Shown here piece after piece: positions 1 through 5,811 of a stretch of DNA of 5,833 nt. A program made the position numbers and the translations under genes. The stretch is from Synergistaceae bacterium (GTDB lineage: Bacteria > Synergistota > Synergistia > Synergistales > Thermovirgaceae): positions 1 through 5,833 of the forward strand of contig DMCT01000136.1 in the NCBI GenBank assembly GCA_003446665.1, in the 5' to 3' direction. The first letter of the stretch is position 1. Every line of letters starts with the position of its first letter. The notes under the pieces were generated by a model. That model searched no databases. It worked only from the letters and a program-made list of their open reading frames with translations, and had not been told where the DNA came from.

Positions 1-1067
1 TTCTGGGCGCCAAAAAACCGATGATCGTTACCGACAAGGGGATCGTGGATTCGGGCCTGCTTAAAAATATCACCGTTCTTCTTGACGAGGCCGACATACA
101 CTATGACCTTTTCAATGGAGTCGAGCCAAACCCCAGGGACGAAAACGTCCACCGTGGAGCCGAAATGGCCCGAAATCTGCAAAACGACTGTCTTATTGCC
201 ATAGGCGGCGGAAGCTCCATCGATTGCGCGAAGGGGATAAGCATCATCGCCACTCACGGTGGAAGGATCCAGGACTTTCAGGGCGCCGAGAAGGTCTTCG
301 GCACGCCTCTTCCGATTATAACCATCCCCACCACGGCCGGAAGCGGTTCGGAGGTCACCTTCAGCTCCGTCATCACAGACACAAAAGAGAAAACCAAGTT
401 CTCTGTCCGCAGCACAAAAATCGCCGCGAAAGTCGCCATATGCGACCCTGAACTCACCGTCACCATGCCCAAAAACCTGACCGCCGCGACAGGTATGGAC
501 GCACTCACCCACGCAATAGAGGGCTATACCGCCAACTGCTCCGAACCGATAGCAAACGCCCTTGGGCTCTACGCGGTGGAGCTGATCTTTAAATACCTTC
601 GTCGCGCGGTGGCTAAAGGAAACGATATCGAAGCCAGGGCAGGTATGCTGACAGGAAGCATTCTCGCAGCAATCTCTTTCAGCCATTCCGACGTGGCTGC
701 CGTGCACTGCATAGCTGAAGCCCTGGGTGGCATGTACGACAAACCCCACGGGGTTTGCAACGCAGTCTGCCTGCCCGAGATAATGGACTACAGCAGGGAT
801 TATTGCACCTCCAAATATGCTCGCCTGGCCTCGGCCATGAGTCTTCAATTTTCGTCGGAGGAAGAGGGCGCTATTGCTGCTGTGAAAGAGGTGAGAAAAC
901 TCTCAAAAGATGTGGGTATCCCATCTTTTACATCCTTCGAAATCCCGGAATCTAACTTCCGTGAGATTGCCGTCAAATCGTGCGAAAACCTTAGTAACGC
1001 AAGCAATCCGCGAGTCCTGACGATCGACGATTACATGGTTATCCTTAAAAAACTGGCCTCCAAGTAA
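1..1067 (+). CDS. Iron-containing alcohol dehydrogenase, 3' part (5' end outside window)
   Basis: NAD(P)-dependent, metal-dependent alcohol/aldehyde oxidoreductase of the cytoplasmic group III (FucO/SarD-like) family. The frame is already open at base 3 and reads LGAKKP before the first Met at 21, which matches the usual 'LGAKKxLIVTDKGI' interior motif. The gene therefore starts upstream, and roughly 30 residues are missing from a protein of about 385. Counting from the Met at 21: the dinucleotide-binding GGGSSID is at 62-68, PTTAGSGSEVT at 103-113, and the metal ligands corresponding to FucO D196/H200/H263/H277 are D160, H164, H229 and H243. All four are present, so the enzyme should be active. 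The position of FucO His267 is Glu (E233), which I believe is a subgroup trait. The substrate cannot be read from the sequence. A nearby class-III aminotransferase suggests an omega-aldehyde (semialdehyde or sulfoacetaldehyde type), but that gene is on the opposite strand. The gene ends TAA and faces a shared hairpin. Confidence 0.93.
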   Translation, partial: LGAKKPMIVTDKGIVDSGLLKNITVLLDEADIHYDLFNGVEPNPRDENVHRGAEMARNLQNDCLIAIGGGSSIDCAKGISIIATHGGRIQDFQGAEKVFGTPLPIITIPTTAGSGSEVTFSSVITDTKEKTKFSVRSTKIAAKVAICDPELTVTMPKNLTAATGMDALTHAIEGYTANCSEPIANALGLYAVELIFKYLRRAVAKGNDIEARAGMLTGSILAAISFSHSDVAAVHCIAEALGGMYDKPHGVCNAVCLPEIMDYSRDYCTSKYARLASAMSLQFSSEEEGAIAAVKEVRKLSKDVGIPSFTSFEIPESNFREIAVKSCENLSNASNPRVLTIDDYMVILKKLASK

Positions 1068-1072
1068 AAGCA

Positions 1073-1112
1073 AAGGCGGCTCCGCCTCTCACATGGAAGT
1101 CGGAGCCGCCTT
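1073..1112. terminator. Hairpin terminator between convergent genes
   Basis: A perfect 12-bp inverted repeat (1073-1084 pairs with 1101-1112) encloses a 16-nt loop, midway between the alcohol dehydrogenase stop (1067) and the CoA-transferase stop (1131). On the minus strand the stem is followed by a T-rich stretch (TTTGCTTTTA, with two Ts inside the arm), so it should terminate the CoA-transferase transcript well. On the plus strand only two Ts precede an A run, so termination in that direction is weaker. It is best read as a shared, asymmetric bidirectional terminator. Confidence 0.85.
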
Positions 1113-1130
1113 AAAAATGCTGCGGTAAAT

Positions 1131-2315
1131 CTATGCAATTCCTCTTTTTCTCAGGTCCTCTATCTCTTCAGGTGTCATCCCCGCGTATTCCACCAGGACT
1201 GACTCCAGATCGGCTCCGAGAACAGGTGCCGGAGAAAACTCCTCGGCCGGAGTCGCGCTCAATTTCAGCGGGCAGCCCGGCATTTTGAACTTTCCTGCCA
1301 CGGGGTGCTCCACTTCCACGATCATCTGTCGGTGACGTACCTGAGGATCATTGACGACCTGCTCTATATTGTTTATTGGCCCACATGGAACCGCCGCTTT
1401 TCTGAGGCGCTCGATCCAGCCTTCGGTGCTGTCCTTTGACATGATCTCCTTGAGGATCGGTTCGAGTTCCTGCCAATTCTCGTTCCTCGCTCCGTTGGTC
1501 GAAAAACGGGCGTCCTCCACCAGCTCGGGCCTTCCCACAAGTTCACAGAACCTCTTCCAGATGGCGTCGTTACCCACGGCTATATTGATAAACCCGTCGG
1601 TGGTGTGGAACGTGGCGAAGGGAGCTATCGAAGGGTGGCGGTTGCCTATGGGAACGGGAGACTCGCCTGTGACGAAATACCGTGCGACGGCATTCTCCAG
1701 GATCGCGACCTGGCTGTCCAGCATGGAAACGTCCACTTCCTGTCCTTCGCCGGTTTTCTCCCTGTGATGCAGCGCCGCCAGGATGCCGATGGCGCAGAAC
1801 GTACCTGCAAAAATGTCGGCGATGGAGCTTCCGACCTTGGTTGGATGTTCCGAATCCGGCCCCGTTATGCTCATTATTCCGCCCATGCCCTGAAGAATCA
1901 GGTCATAGGCGGGCAGCTGCGAATAAGGGCCCGTGTGGCCGAAACCACTCGAGGAAGCATATATCAGGCCAGGGTTGAGTTCCTTGAGTACTTCGTATCC
2001 GAGCCCGAGTTTTTCCATTACGCCGGGCCTGAAATTCTCCACCACCACGTCCATTTTCGGAATCATTCGCTTGATTATTTCTACCGCCGCCGGCTCCTTG
2101 AGGTTGACGGTTATGCTTTTCTTGTTGCGGTTGATGCTCATGAAATAGGCGCTTTCCTCTCCCACGAAAGGGCCGAAATGGCGTGAATCGTCGCCTGCGC
2201 CCGGACGTTCCACCTTGATCACTTCGGCTCCGAGGTCAGCCAGCATCATGGTGCAGAAAGGTCCCGCCAGAACGCGAGTGAAGTCCAGTATCTTGATGCC
2301 TTCCAAAGCTTTCAT
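1131..2315 (-). CDS. Family III CoA transferase (CaiB/BaiF/formyl-CoA transferase type)
   Basis: Moves CoA from an acyl-CoA donor to a carboxylic acid through an aspartyl-CoA anhydride. It is cytoplasmic and normally an interlocked dimer. The 394-residue length is normal and all family landmarks are present: LEGIKILDFTRVLAGP at 4-19, the ADLGAEVIKVE block at 26-36, VVENFRPGVMEKLGLGY at 91-107, LIYASSSGFGHTGPY at 117-131, and VGSSIADIFAG at 161-171, in which D167 is the expected catalytic aspartate. The C-terminal small-domain segment CGPINNIEQVVNDPQV is at 311-326. The ATG at 2315 has a very long Shine-Dalgarno match just upstream. The gene is third in a minus-strand series, 142 bp after the aminotransferase stop. 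That gap is long enough for its own promoter, but I found no convincing one. The acid and CoA donor cannot be assigned; annotations such as 'carnitine' or 'formyl-CoA' transferase would be over-specific. Confidence 0.95.
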   Translation of the reverse strand: MKALEGIKILDFTRVLAGPFCTMMLADLGAEVIKVERPGAGDDSRHFGPFVGEESAYFMSINRNKKSITVNLKEPAAVEIIKRMIPKMDVVVENFRPGVMEKLGLGYEVLKELNPGLIYASSSGFGHTGPYSQLPAYDLILQGMGGIMSITGPDSEHPTKVGSSIADIFAGTFCAIGILAALHHREKTGEGQEVDVSMLDSQVAILENAVARYFVTGESPVPIGNRHPSIAPFATFHTTDGFINIAVGNDAIWKRFCELVGRPELVEDARFSTNGARNENWQELEPILKEIMSKDSTEGWIERLRKAAVPCGPINNIEQVVNDPQVRHRQMIVEVEHPVAGKFKMPGCPLKLSATPAEEFSPAPVLGADLESVLVEYAGMTPEEIEDLRKRGIA

Positions 2316-2319
2316 AATC

Positions 2320-2328
2320 GGATCACCT
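2320..2328 (-). promoter_or_regulatory. Extended Shine-Dalgarno of the CoA transferase
   Basis: Read on the minus strand this is AGGTGATCC, four bases before ATG 2315. It is complementary to nine consecutive bases of the conserved bacterial 16S rRNA 3' end (GGATCACCT), much longer than the usual 4-6 base match. It fixes the start codon and suggests strong initiation. Confidence 0.7.
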
Positions 2329-2457
2329 TCCCCAAATTTGATCGATATGAGCCGAGAAGAATGTTACAAGACCAATTCTACCCTCAGGGACAGGTATCGA
2401 AACTGTTACTTGCTGACATAAAAGGTCTTGCGCTTTTGGCAGTTTTGTAATACCGCT

Positions 2458-3798
2458 TTAAAGCCCTTCATCTACATTACACAGGACTTCGTCCAGAATC
2501 TCCAGGGCTTCGGAGATCTCCCCCTCGGTTATGACCAGCGGCGGAGCCACAATGAGTATGTTCTCGTGACTGTAGTTCCAGAATCCACGTTCTTTAAGCA
2601 TCCCCAAAATACCGGGCATGATTCCTTGCGGATCCTTACCGTAAGGAACGAGAGGTTCTTTCGTCTTTTTGTCCCTGACCAGCTCTACAGCTCCGAAAAG
2701 CCCTATGGCTCTGACGTCGCCCACACAAGGATGGGCCTCAAGGAGCTTTTCCAGCTGCTTTTTGAAGAAGACCCCTGTTTTTGCTGCTTTTTCTATTAGA
2801 CCTTCTTCTTTGTACACGTCTATGGTGGCAATGGCCGCGGCACATCCGACGGGGTGACCGCTGTAGGTGAGGCCACACATCAGAGGATGATCGTCGAAAT
2901 GCCGGGCAACCTTTTCGTTCACTATGACCCCTCCGAGTGGGACATACCCACAGGTCACTCCCTTCGCGAAGGTTATCATGTCGGGCTTTACGTTCCAGTG
3001 GTCGACCGCGAACCAACGGCCCGTACGCCCCCACCCGCACATGACTTCGTCACAGACCATCAGGATGCCGAACTCGTCACAGAGGCCCCGGACACCCTGC
3101 AAATACCCTTCGGGCGGTATTATGACTCCGTTGCTGCCCGTAACTGTTTCAAGGAATATAGCCGCCACGTTTTCGGGCCCCTCGTATTCAAGCTGCTCAC
3201 GTAGCTGCCTTATGTAATAAGACGTGGCTTCCGTTTCGCTTTCAAATCGAACGGACGCACGGTACAAGTAAGGGTCGAAAAATTTCACGAAACCCGGTAT
3301 GCCTGGCTCACAGGGAAAACGCCTCGGTTCTCCGGTAAGGTTCGCGGCACCATAACTGGCACCATGGTATGAGCGGTAACGGGAAAATATCTTGTTTCTG
3401 CCGGTAACCATCTTTGCCATTTTTATAGCGTTTTCGTTCGACTCGGCGCCTGCGTTGGTAAAAAAGACCTTGGCCATCCCTTCCGGCGCGACCTCGACTA
3501 TCTTTCTTGCCGCCTCAGCTCTTACATCGAGCGCAAAAGGAGGCGACAGGTAGGGGAGTTTGTCCACCTGTCGCTTTATGGCATCGGCGATTTTTTTGTT
3601 ACCGTGCCCTACGTTGACATTGACGAGCTGTGATGACATATCATAATAGCGCTTCCCCGAAGCATCCCAGAAATATACGCCTTCCGCTCTGGTAACGTGA
3701 AGTGGCTTAAGACCTTTCTGGCGGGCCCAGGAGTGAAGGTTGTAAGTCCTGTCGGTTTCAAGAACCGGGTCGGTCCCTATGTCTTTTTTTTCATTCAT
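2458..3798 (-). CDS. Class-III PLP aminotransferase, taurine/omega-amino acid:pyruvate transaminase-like
   Basis: Fold-type I PLP enzyme expected to move the terminal amino group of an omega-amino acid (taurine, beta-alanine or GABA type) to a keto acid such as pyruvate; cytoplasmic. At 446 residues it has the family length. Landmarks: GVYFWDASGKRYYDMSSQ (40-57) with the VNVNVGHGN segment; phosphate-binding NAGAESNENAIKMAK (115-129); ring-stacking SYHG with Y144; LETVTGSNG (216-224), where E217 precedes Thr instead of the more common Pro; VCDEVMCGWGRTG (248-260) with D250 pairing to the pyridine nitrogen; the Schiff-base lysine K279 in FAKGVTCGYVPLGG; and TYSGHP (311-316) with T311 for the phosphate. 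The N-terminal part and the SSQLVNVN block recall taurine--pyruvate aminotransferase, but substrate specificity is not provable here. ATG 3798 has GGGGAGGG six bases upstream. The gene lies 55 bp behind the CDF exporter with no terminator between them, so they are probably co-transcribed. Confidence 0.93.
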   Translation of the reverse strand: MNEKKDIGTDPVLETDRTYNLHSWARQKGLKPLHVTRAEGVYFWDASGKRYYDMSSQLVNVNVGHGNKKIADAIKRQVDKLPYLSPPFALDVRAEAARKIVEVAPEGMAKVFFTNAGAESNENAIKMAKMVTGRNKIFSRYRSYHGASYGAANLTGEPRRFPCEPGIPGFVKFFDPYLYRASVRFESETEATSYYIRQLREQLEYEGPENVAAIFLETVTGSNGVIIPPEGYLQGVRGLCDEFGILMVCDEVMCGWGRTGRWFAVDHWNVKPDMITFAKGVTCGYVPLGGVIVNEKVARHFDDHPLMCGLTYSGHPVGCAAAIATIDVYKEEGLIEKAAKTGVFFKKQLEKLLEAHPCVGDVRAIGLFGAVELVRDKKTKEPLVPYGKDPQGIMPGILGMLKERGFWNYSHENILIVAPPLVITEGEISEALEILDEVLCNVDEGL

Positions 3799-3853
3799 GT
3801 CAAACCCTCCCCTTACAGGAAATCAGGCTACATGCATACAACAATACATCTTT

Positions 3854-4777
3854 TCAATTTGCCATGCAATCGTGCCCTGCGCCCATGCCGCAATACTCGC
3901 CCTTTCGCTCCATCTCAAGCGTAGCGTGACCGATGCCTTTTTCGGAAAGTCTTTGCCGAGCCTCGTTTTTGGCCATTTCGATCTCTTCAGGAGATGCATC
4001 GGATCCAGTGACAAGGTGAGCCGTAAGAACCGTCCGCTCACCATCGAGGGACCAGACATGCAAATCGTGAACCGATATCACTCCAGGTATCTGCAGGAGT
4101 ATCGCTTCAATATCGTTCAAGCAGACTCCCTCAGGTGTCCCCTGAAGAAAAATTTCAAGTACGTACCTGAGGTTTTTCACCACGTTCCACAGGATAAAAA
4201 ACGAAACCAAGACCGAGAGCAGTGGGTCCAGAATGTACCACGGACGAAATTTGAGGACGACACTCACAAAAAGGACGGCAGCCCAGCCCAGGACATCCTC
4301 CAGAAGGTGCCATGCGGCTACCCTAGCATTGATGGAACTCCCCTTCCATAACCTGAAAGCGGCGAAGGCATTTACAGCGACGCCGAAGAGTGCCAGAAGG
4401 AACATTCCGGTTACGTGCGGTGCTTCAGGCGAAAAAAACTTCGGCACGGCTCTTGCGAGAACGAACAAAGACCCCGAAACAAGCACTATCGCGTTCACCA
4501 GGGCTGAAAGAAGGGAAAAGCGCTTGTACCCGTAGGTAAACCTCAGGTCCTTCCCTTTTCGGGAAAAACGTTGCAAAAACCAGGCGAGTCCAAGACTGAC
4601 ACTGTCCCCCAAATCGTGAACGGCATCGGAGAGGATGGCTACGCTTCCGACGGAAAATCCGCCGACCAGTTCAACAATTGCGAAACCTGCGTTCAGGAAG
4701 AAAGCCGTACCAATTCGGTCCTCTTCGGTCAAATGGCTGTGGTCATGATGATGCGCATCTTTATGTTCACCTGACAT
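3854..4777 (-). CDS. CDF-family metal cation efflux protein (CzcD/ZitB type)
   Basis: Proton-coupled exporter of Zn2+ and similar divalent cations across the inner membrane. From ATG 4777 it has 307 residues. It has a His-rich N-terminal tail (six His within residues 5-15), then six predicted membrane segments near 24-41, 44-68, 89-110, 122-143, 153-176 and 180-200. A cytoplasmic ferredoxin-like C-terminal domain (about 216-290) contains PGVISVHDLHVWSLDG. The transport site is H54/D58 in TM2 (HDLGD) and H157/D161 in TM5 (HLLED), the His-Asp pattern of zinc-type CDFs. The C-terminus adds a possible extra metal site, C296, H302 and C304 (CGMGAGHDC). The frame extends upstream to a TTG at 4861, but I reject that start: it has no comparable Shine-Dalgarno, encodes an atypical extension and sits next to the likely -10 box. 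ATG 4777 has AAGGA about 12 bases upstream. The stop is TGA, so UGA still means stop in this genome. Confidence 0.93.
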   Translation of the reverse strand: MSGEHKDAHHHDHSHLTEEDRIGTAFFLNAGFAIVELVGGFSVGSVAILSDAVHDLGDSVSLGLAWFLQRFSRKGKDLRFTYGYKRFSLLSALVNAIVLVSGSLFVLARAVPKFFSPEAPHVTGMFLLALFGVAVNAFAAFRLWKGSSINARVAAWHLLEDVLGWAAVLFVSVVLKFRPWYILDPLLSVLVSFFILWNVVKNLRYVLEIFLQGTPEGVCLNDIEAILLQIPGVISVHDLHVWSLDGERTVLTAHLVTGSDASPEEIEMAKNEARQRLSEKGIGHATLEMERKGEYCGMGAGHDCMAN

Positions 4778-4849
4778 GCTTTGATTTTCCTTTCTTCTTA
4801 AAAACCACGATGCAGCGTGCTTCGCTGGTTTCTGAAATTCTGTCTCAAT

Positions 4850-4878
4850 ATTATAAAACAAGGGCCTTCCGAGAGTTA
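4850..4878 (-). promoter_or_regulatory. Probable promoter of the CDF exporter/aminotransferase series
   Basis: Minus-strand TATAAT (4855-4850) is a perfect sigma-70 -10 box, about 73 bases upstream of ATG 4777. The hexamer at 17-bp spacing (TAACTC, 4878-4873) is a poor -35. Two tandem copies of a 7-bp word lie immediately upstream of it (4892-4879). A strong -10 with a weak -35 is typical of an activator-dependent promoter; this is inference. Confidence 0.5.
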
Positions 4879-4984
4879 CGGCTACCGGCTACCAAAGAAC
4901 ATGATTCCCGTATTTGCTTCTCTCGCTTATGAGGAGGAAGGAAAACAACTTGTGTGCTCCGCAAAAACGGGCGATCAAAAGACA

Positions 4985-5013
4985 TTGCCGACATTTGCCC
5001 CGCGCGCTATACT
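4985..5013 (+). promoter_or_regulatory. Sigma-70-type promoter of the dodecin gene
   Basis: TTGCCG (4985-4990) and TATACT (5008-5013) are separated by exactly 17 bp, an optimal spacing with good matches to both consensus boxes. Transcription would start near 5020, giving a leader of about 54 nt before ATG 5074. Together with the minus-strand promoter it fills the 296-bp divergent region 4778-5073, in which I see no convincing coding sequence. Confidence 0.7.
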
Positions 5014-5073
5014 GACAGTGTGCCGTGTTGCAGTATTTGAGCAAGATCGTTATCTTCAGGAGGGGGGATCAAT

Positions 5074-5289
5074 ATGACAGGGGTATATAAGGTTATCGAA
5101 CTTGTCGGGAGTAGCGAGACCTCATGGGAAGACGCAGCGAGGCTTGCTGTCGAGACGGCGTCCAAAACACTGCAGGATCTTCGAGTGGCCGAAGTCATCA
5201 AACAGGACGTGACAATCAAGGATGGGAAGATCGACAAATATCGAGTGCGGCTTAACGTGTCCTTCAAATATCATACCGGCGACGAGTAG
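5074..5289 (+). CDS. Dodecin-family protein lacking the usual flavin-contact residues
   Basis: Dodecins are about 70-residue cytoplasmic proteins that form hollow dodecamers and store or buffer flavins. This 71-residue protein has the full beta-alpha-beta-beta pattern: VYKVIELVGSS (4-14), the helix SWEDAARLAVETASKTLQDL (17-36), then AEVIKQDVTI (39-48) and YRVRLNVSFKY (56-66). In characterised dodecins a Trp at the start of strand 2 (W36 in Halobacterium) stacks on flavin and a Gln in strand 3 (Q55) binds the ring. Here those positions are V38 and R57, so classical flavin binding is doubtful; it may belong to a divergent subfamily with another ligand. The AGGAGGGGGG Shine-Dalgarno just before ATG 5074 is strong, and a 17-bp-spaced promoter lies upstream. 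It is monocistronic and ends TAG. Its neighbours do not suggest a specific job. Confidence 0.92.
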   Translation: MTGVYKVIELVGSSETSWEDAARLAVETASKTLQDLRVAEVIKQDVTIKDGKIDKYRVRLNVSFKYHTGDE

Positions 5290-5361
5290 ACAAATGGTTA
5301 TTTGAGAAGGTTCTTCGCAAGAGGTAGCTGGTCCGTTTCTCGCGGTATTGTTGTTGTTCAG

Positions 5362-5409
5362 TTTTTGGATTTAGAGTTTTTGGAGCTTGCTTTTTGGAGT
5401 TTGGGTTTA
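5362..5409 (+). repeat. T-rich imperfect tandem repeat
   Basis: The word TTTTTGGA occurs three times, beginning at 5362, 5377 and 5391 (periods 15 and 14), and decays into GTTTGGGTTTAG. It fills the 3' region of the dodecin gene just before the hairpin at 5410. On the minus strand it is a C/A-rich tract. It has no coding potential; its role is unknown, and slippage-derived low-complexity DNA is the simplest reading. Confidence 0.55.
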
Positions 5410-5443
5410 GGGGCGAGGAGGCGTTAATGTCCCTCCTCGCTCC
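5410..5443. terminator. Hairpin terminator between dodecin and the candidate selenoprotein gene
   Basis: A 12-bp stem with one G-U pair (5410-5421 with 5432-5443; the inner nine pairs are perfect) closes a 10-nt loop. It lies 120 bp after the dodecin stop and 5 bp beyond the minus-strand stop codon, so it can serve both convergent genes. The following T tract is short (GTGTTT on the plus strand), so efficiency is uncertain. Confidence 0.7.
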
Positions 5444-5448
5444 GTGTT

Positions 5449-5811
5449 TCATCGGACCAAGGCATTTTCAGCGAGGACCATGGGGCCGAAAGAAGTCATG
5501 TATCTTTCGAGCCTTATGACATCACCGTCAAAAGAGATACCCTTGTTGACCCAAAGCTTGATTCCTTCCTGCTCAAGCAGCTTGTATTCTTCGCTTTTTT
5601 CCGGCGAGCCACCCTGCACGAGGGCCACAATTGACTTTGCTCAGCCGGAACCTATTTCCTGAACGGAGAGGTAGGCGACATTGCCCATTTTCTCGATCTC
5701 CGATCTCGCCTCCTCCGAAATCGATAACTCCATCGCCGCAGCGGTTCCTGCCGATGCTACCAGCAATACAAGGGCAATTCCAAGCAGTACGAATATCCCG
5801 CGATTTTTCAT
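5449..5811 (-). CDS. Candidate HesB/IscA-like selenoprotein with signal peptide and in-frame UGA
   Basis: Reading from ATG 5811 gives 120 codons ending in TGA (5451-5449), with one internal TGA at codon 57 (5643-5641). Residues 1-26 look like a Sec signal peptide: MKNR, a hydrophobic core GIFVLLGIALVLLVA, and a small-residue end SAGTAAA. Residues 28-43 (ELSISEEARSEIEKMG) resemble the first helix of HesB/IscA proteins. The UGA falls in IGSG-U-AKSIVALV, about where IscA has its first conserved Cys (SGCSG) and where known HesB-like selenoproteins carry Sec. The body continues with LLEQEGIKLWVNKGISFDGDVIRL, like the IscA core 'DKGVKVVVD...DG'. No Cys occurs anywhere else, so a normal CxC iron-sulfur site is absent. 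The start has GGAGGA/AAGGAAG upstream; an internal Met27 (5733) would give a cytosolic form but has a poor ribosome site. UGA serves as a normal stop in the CDF gene, so genome-wide recoding is not the explanation. Alternatives are a nonsense-mutated pseudogene or a base error. Family assignment is moderate. Confidence 0.6.
5599..5650 (-). promoter_or_regulatory. SECIS-like hairpin around the in-frame UGA
   Basis: In minus-strand RNA, TTCCGGC (5650-5644) pairs with GCCGGAA (5605-5599), and GAGC (5642-5639) with GCUC (5609-5606). The only unpaired base between the two helices is the U of UGA (5643). An upper stem CCCU/AGGG (5615-5612 with 5624-5621) plus a G-U pair closes the five-base loop CGUGC (5620-5616). 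The loop starts 20 nt after the UGA and has G as its second base, followed by U, as in bacterial SECIS elements recognised by SelB. The weak point is a strongly asymmetric internal loop (13 nt against 1 nt) between the lower and upper stems. Confidence 0.55.

Noticed and set aside
1605..2186. Long plus-strand frame of 193 codons inside the CoA transferase
   Set aside because: It is antisense to a complete, motif-rich CaiB protein, and its translation has no recognisable domain.
2340..2370. Possible minus-strand promoter for the CoA transferase (TTGTAA ... TATCGA)
   Set aside because: The -10 matches only three of the six consensus bases and the spacing is 16; not distinguishable from chance.
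2367..2430. Inverted repeat CAAGACC/GGTCTTG in the gap before the CoA transferase
   Set aside because: Only 7 bp with a 50-nt loop and no T tract; too weak for a terminator or attenuator.
3779..4351. Plus-strand 190-codon frame opposite the CDF gene
   Set aside because: Antisense to the CDF domains with a low-complexity basic translation; not supported.
4904..5077. Small plus-strand frame (ATG 4904) overlapping the dodecin ATG by ATGA
   Set aside because: The ATGA overlap hints at coupling, but the frame contains the dodecin -35/-10 boxes, lacks a good ribosome site and shows no domain.
5641..5643. In-frame TGA as evidence of a genome-wide UGA-to-Trp code
   Set aside because: The CDF gene ends in TGA, as does the candidate gene itself, and Trp is written TGG throughout, so UGA is a normal stop elsewhere.
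5444..5662. Plus-strand 72-codon frame opposite the candidate selenoprotein
   Set aside because: Ser/Pro-rich antisense shadow without a clear Shine-Dalgarno; the opposite frame explains the sequence better.
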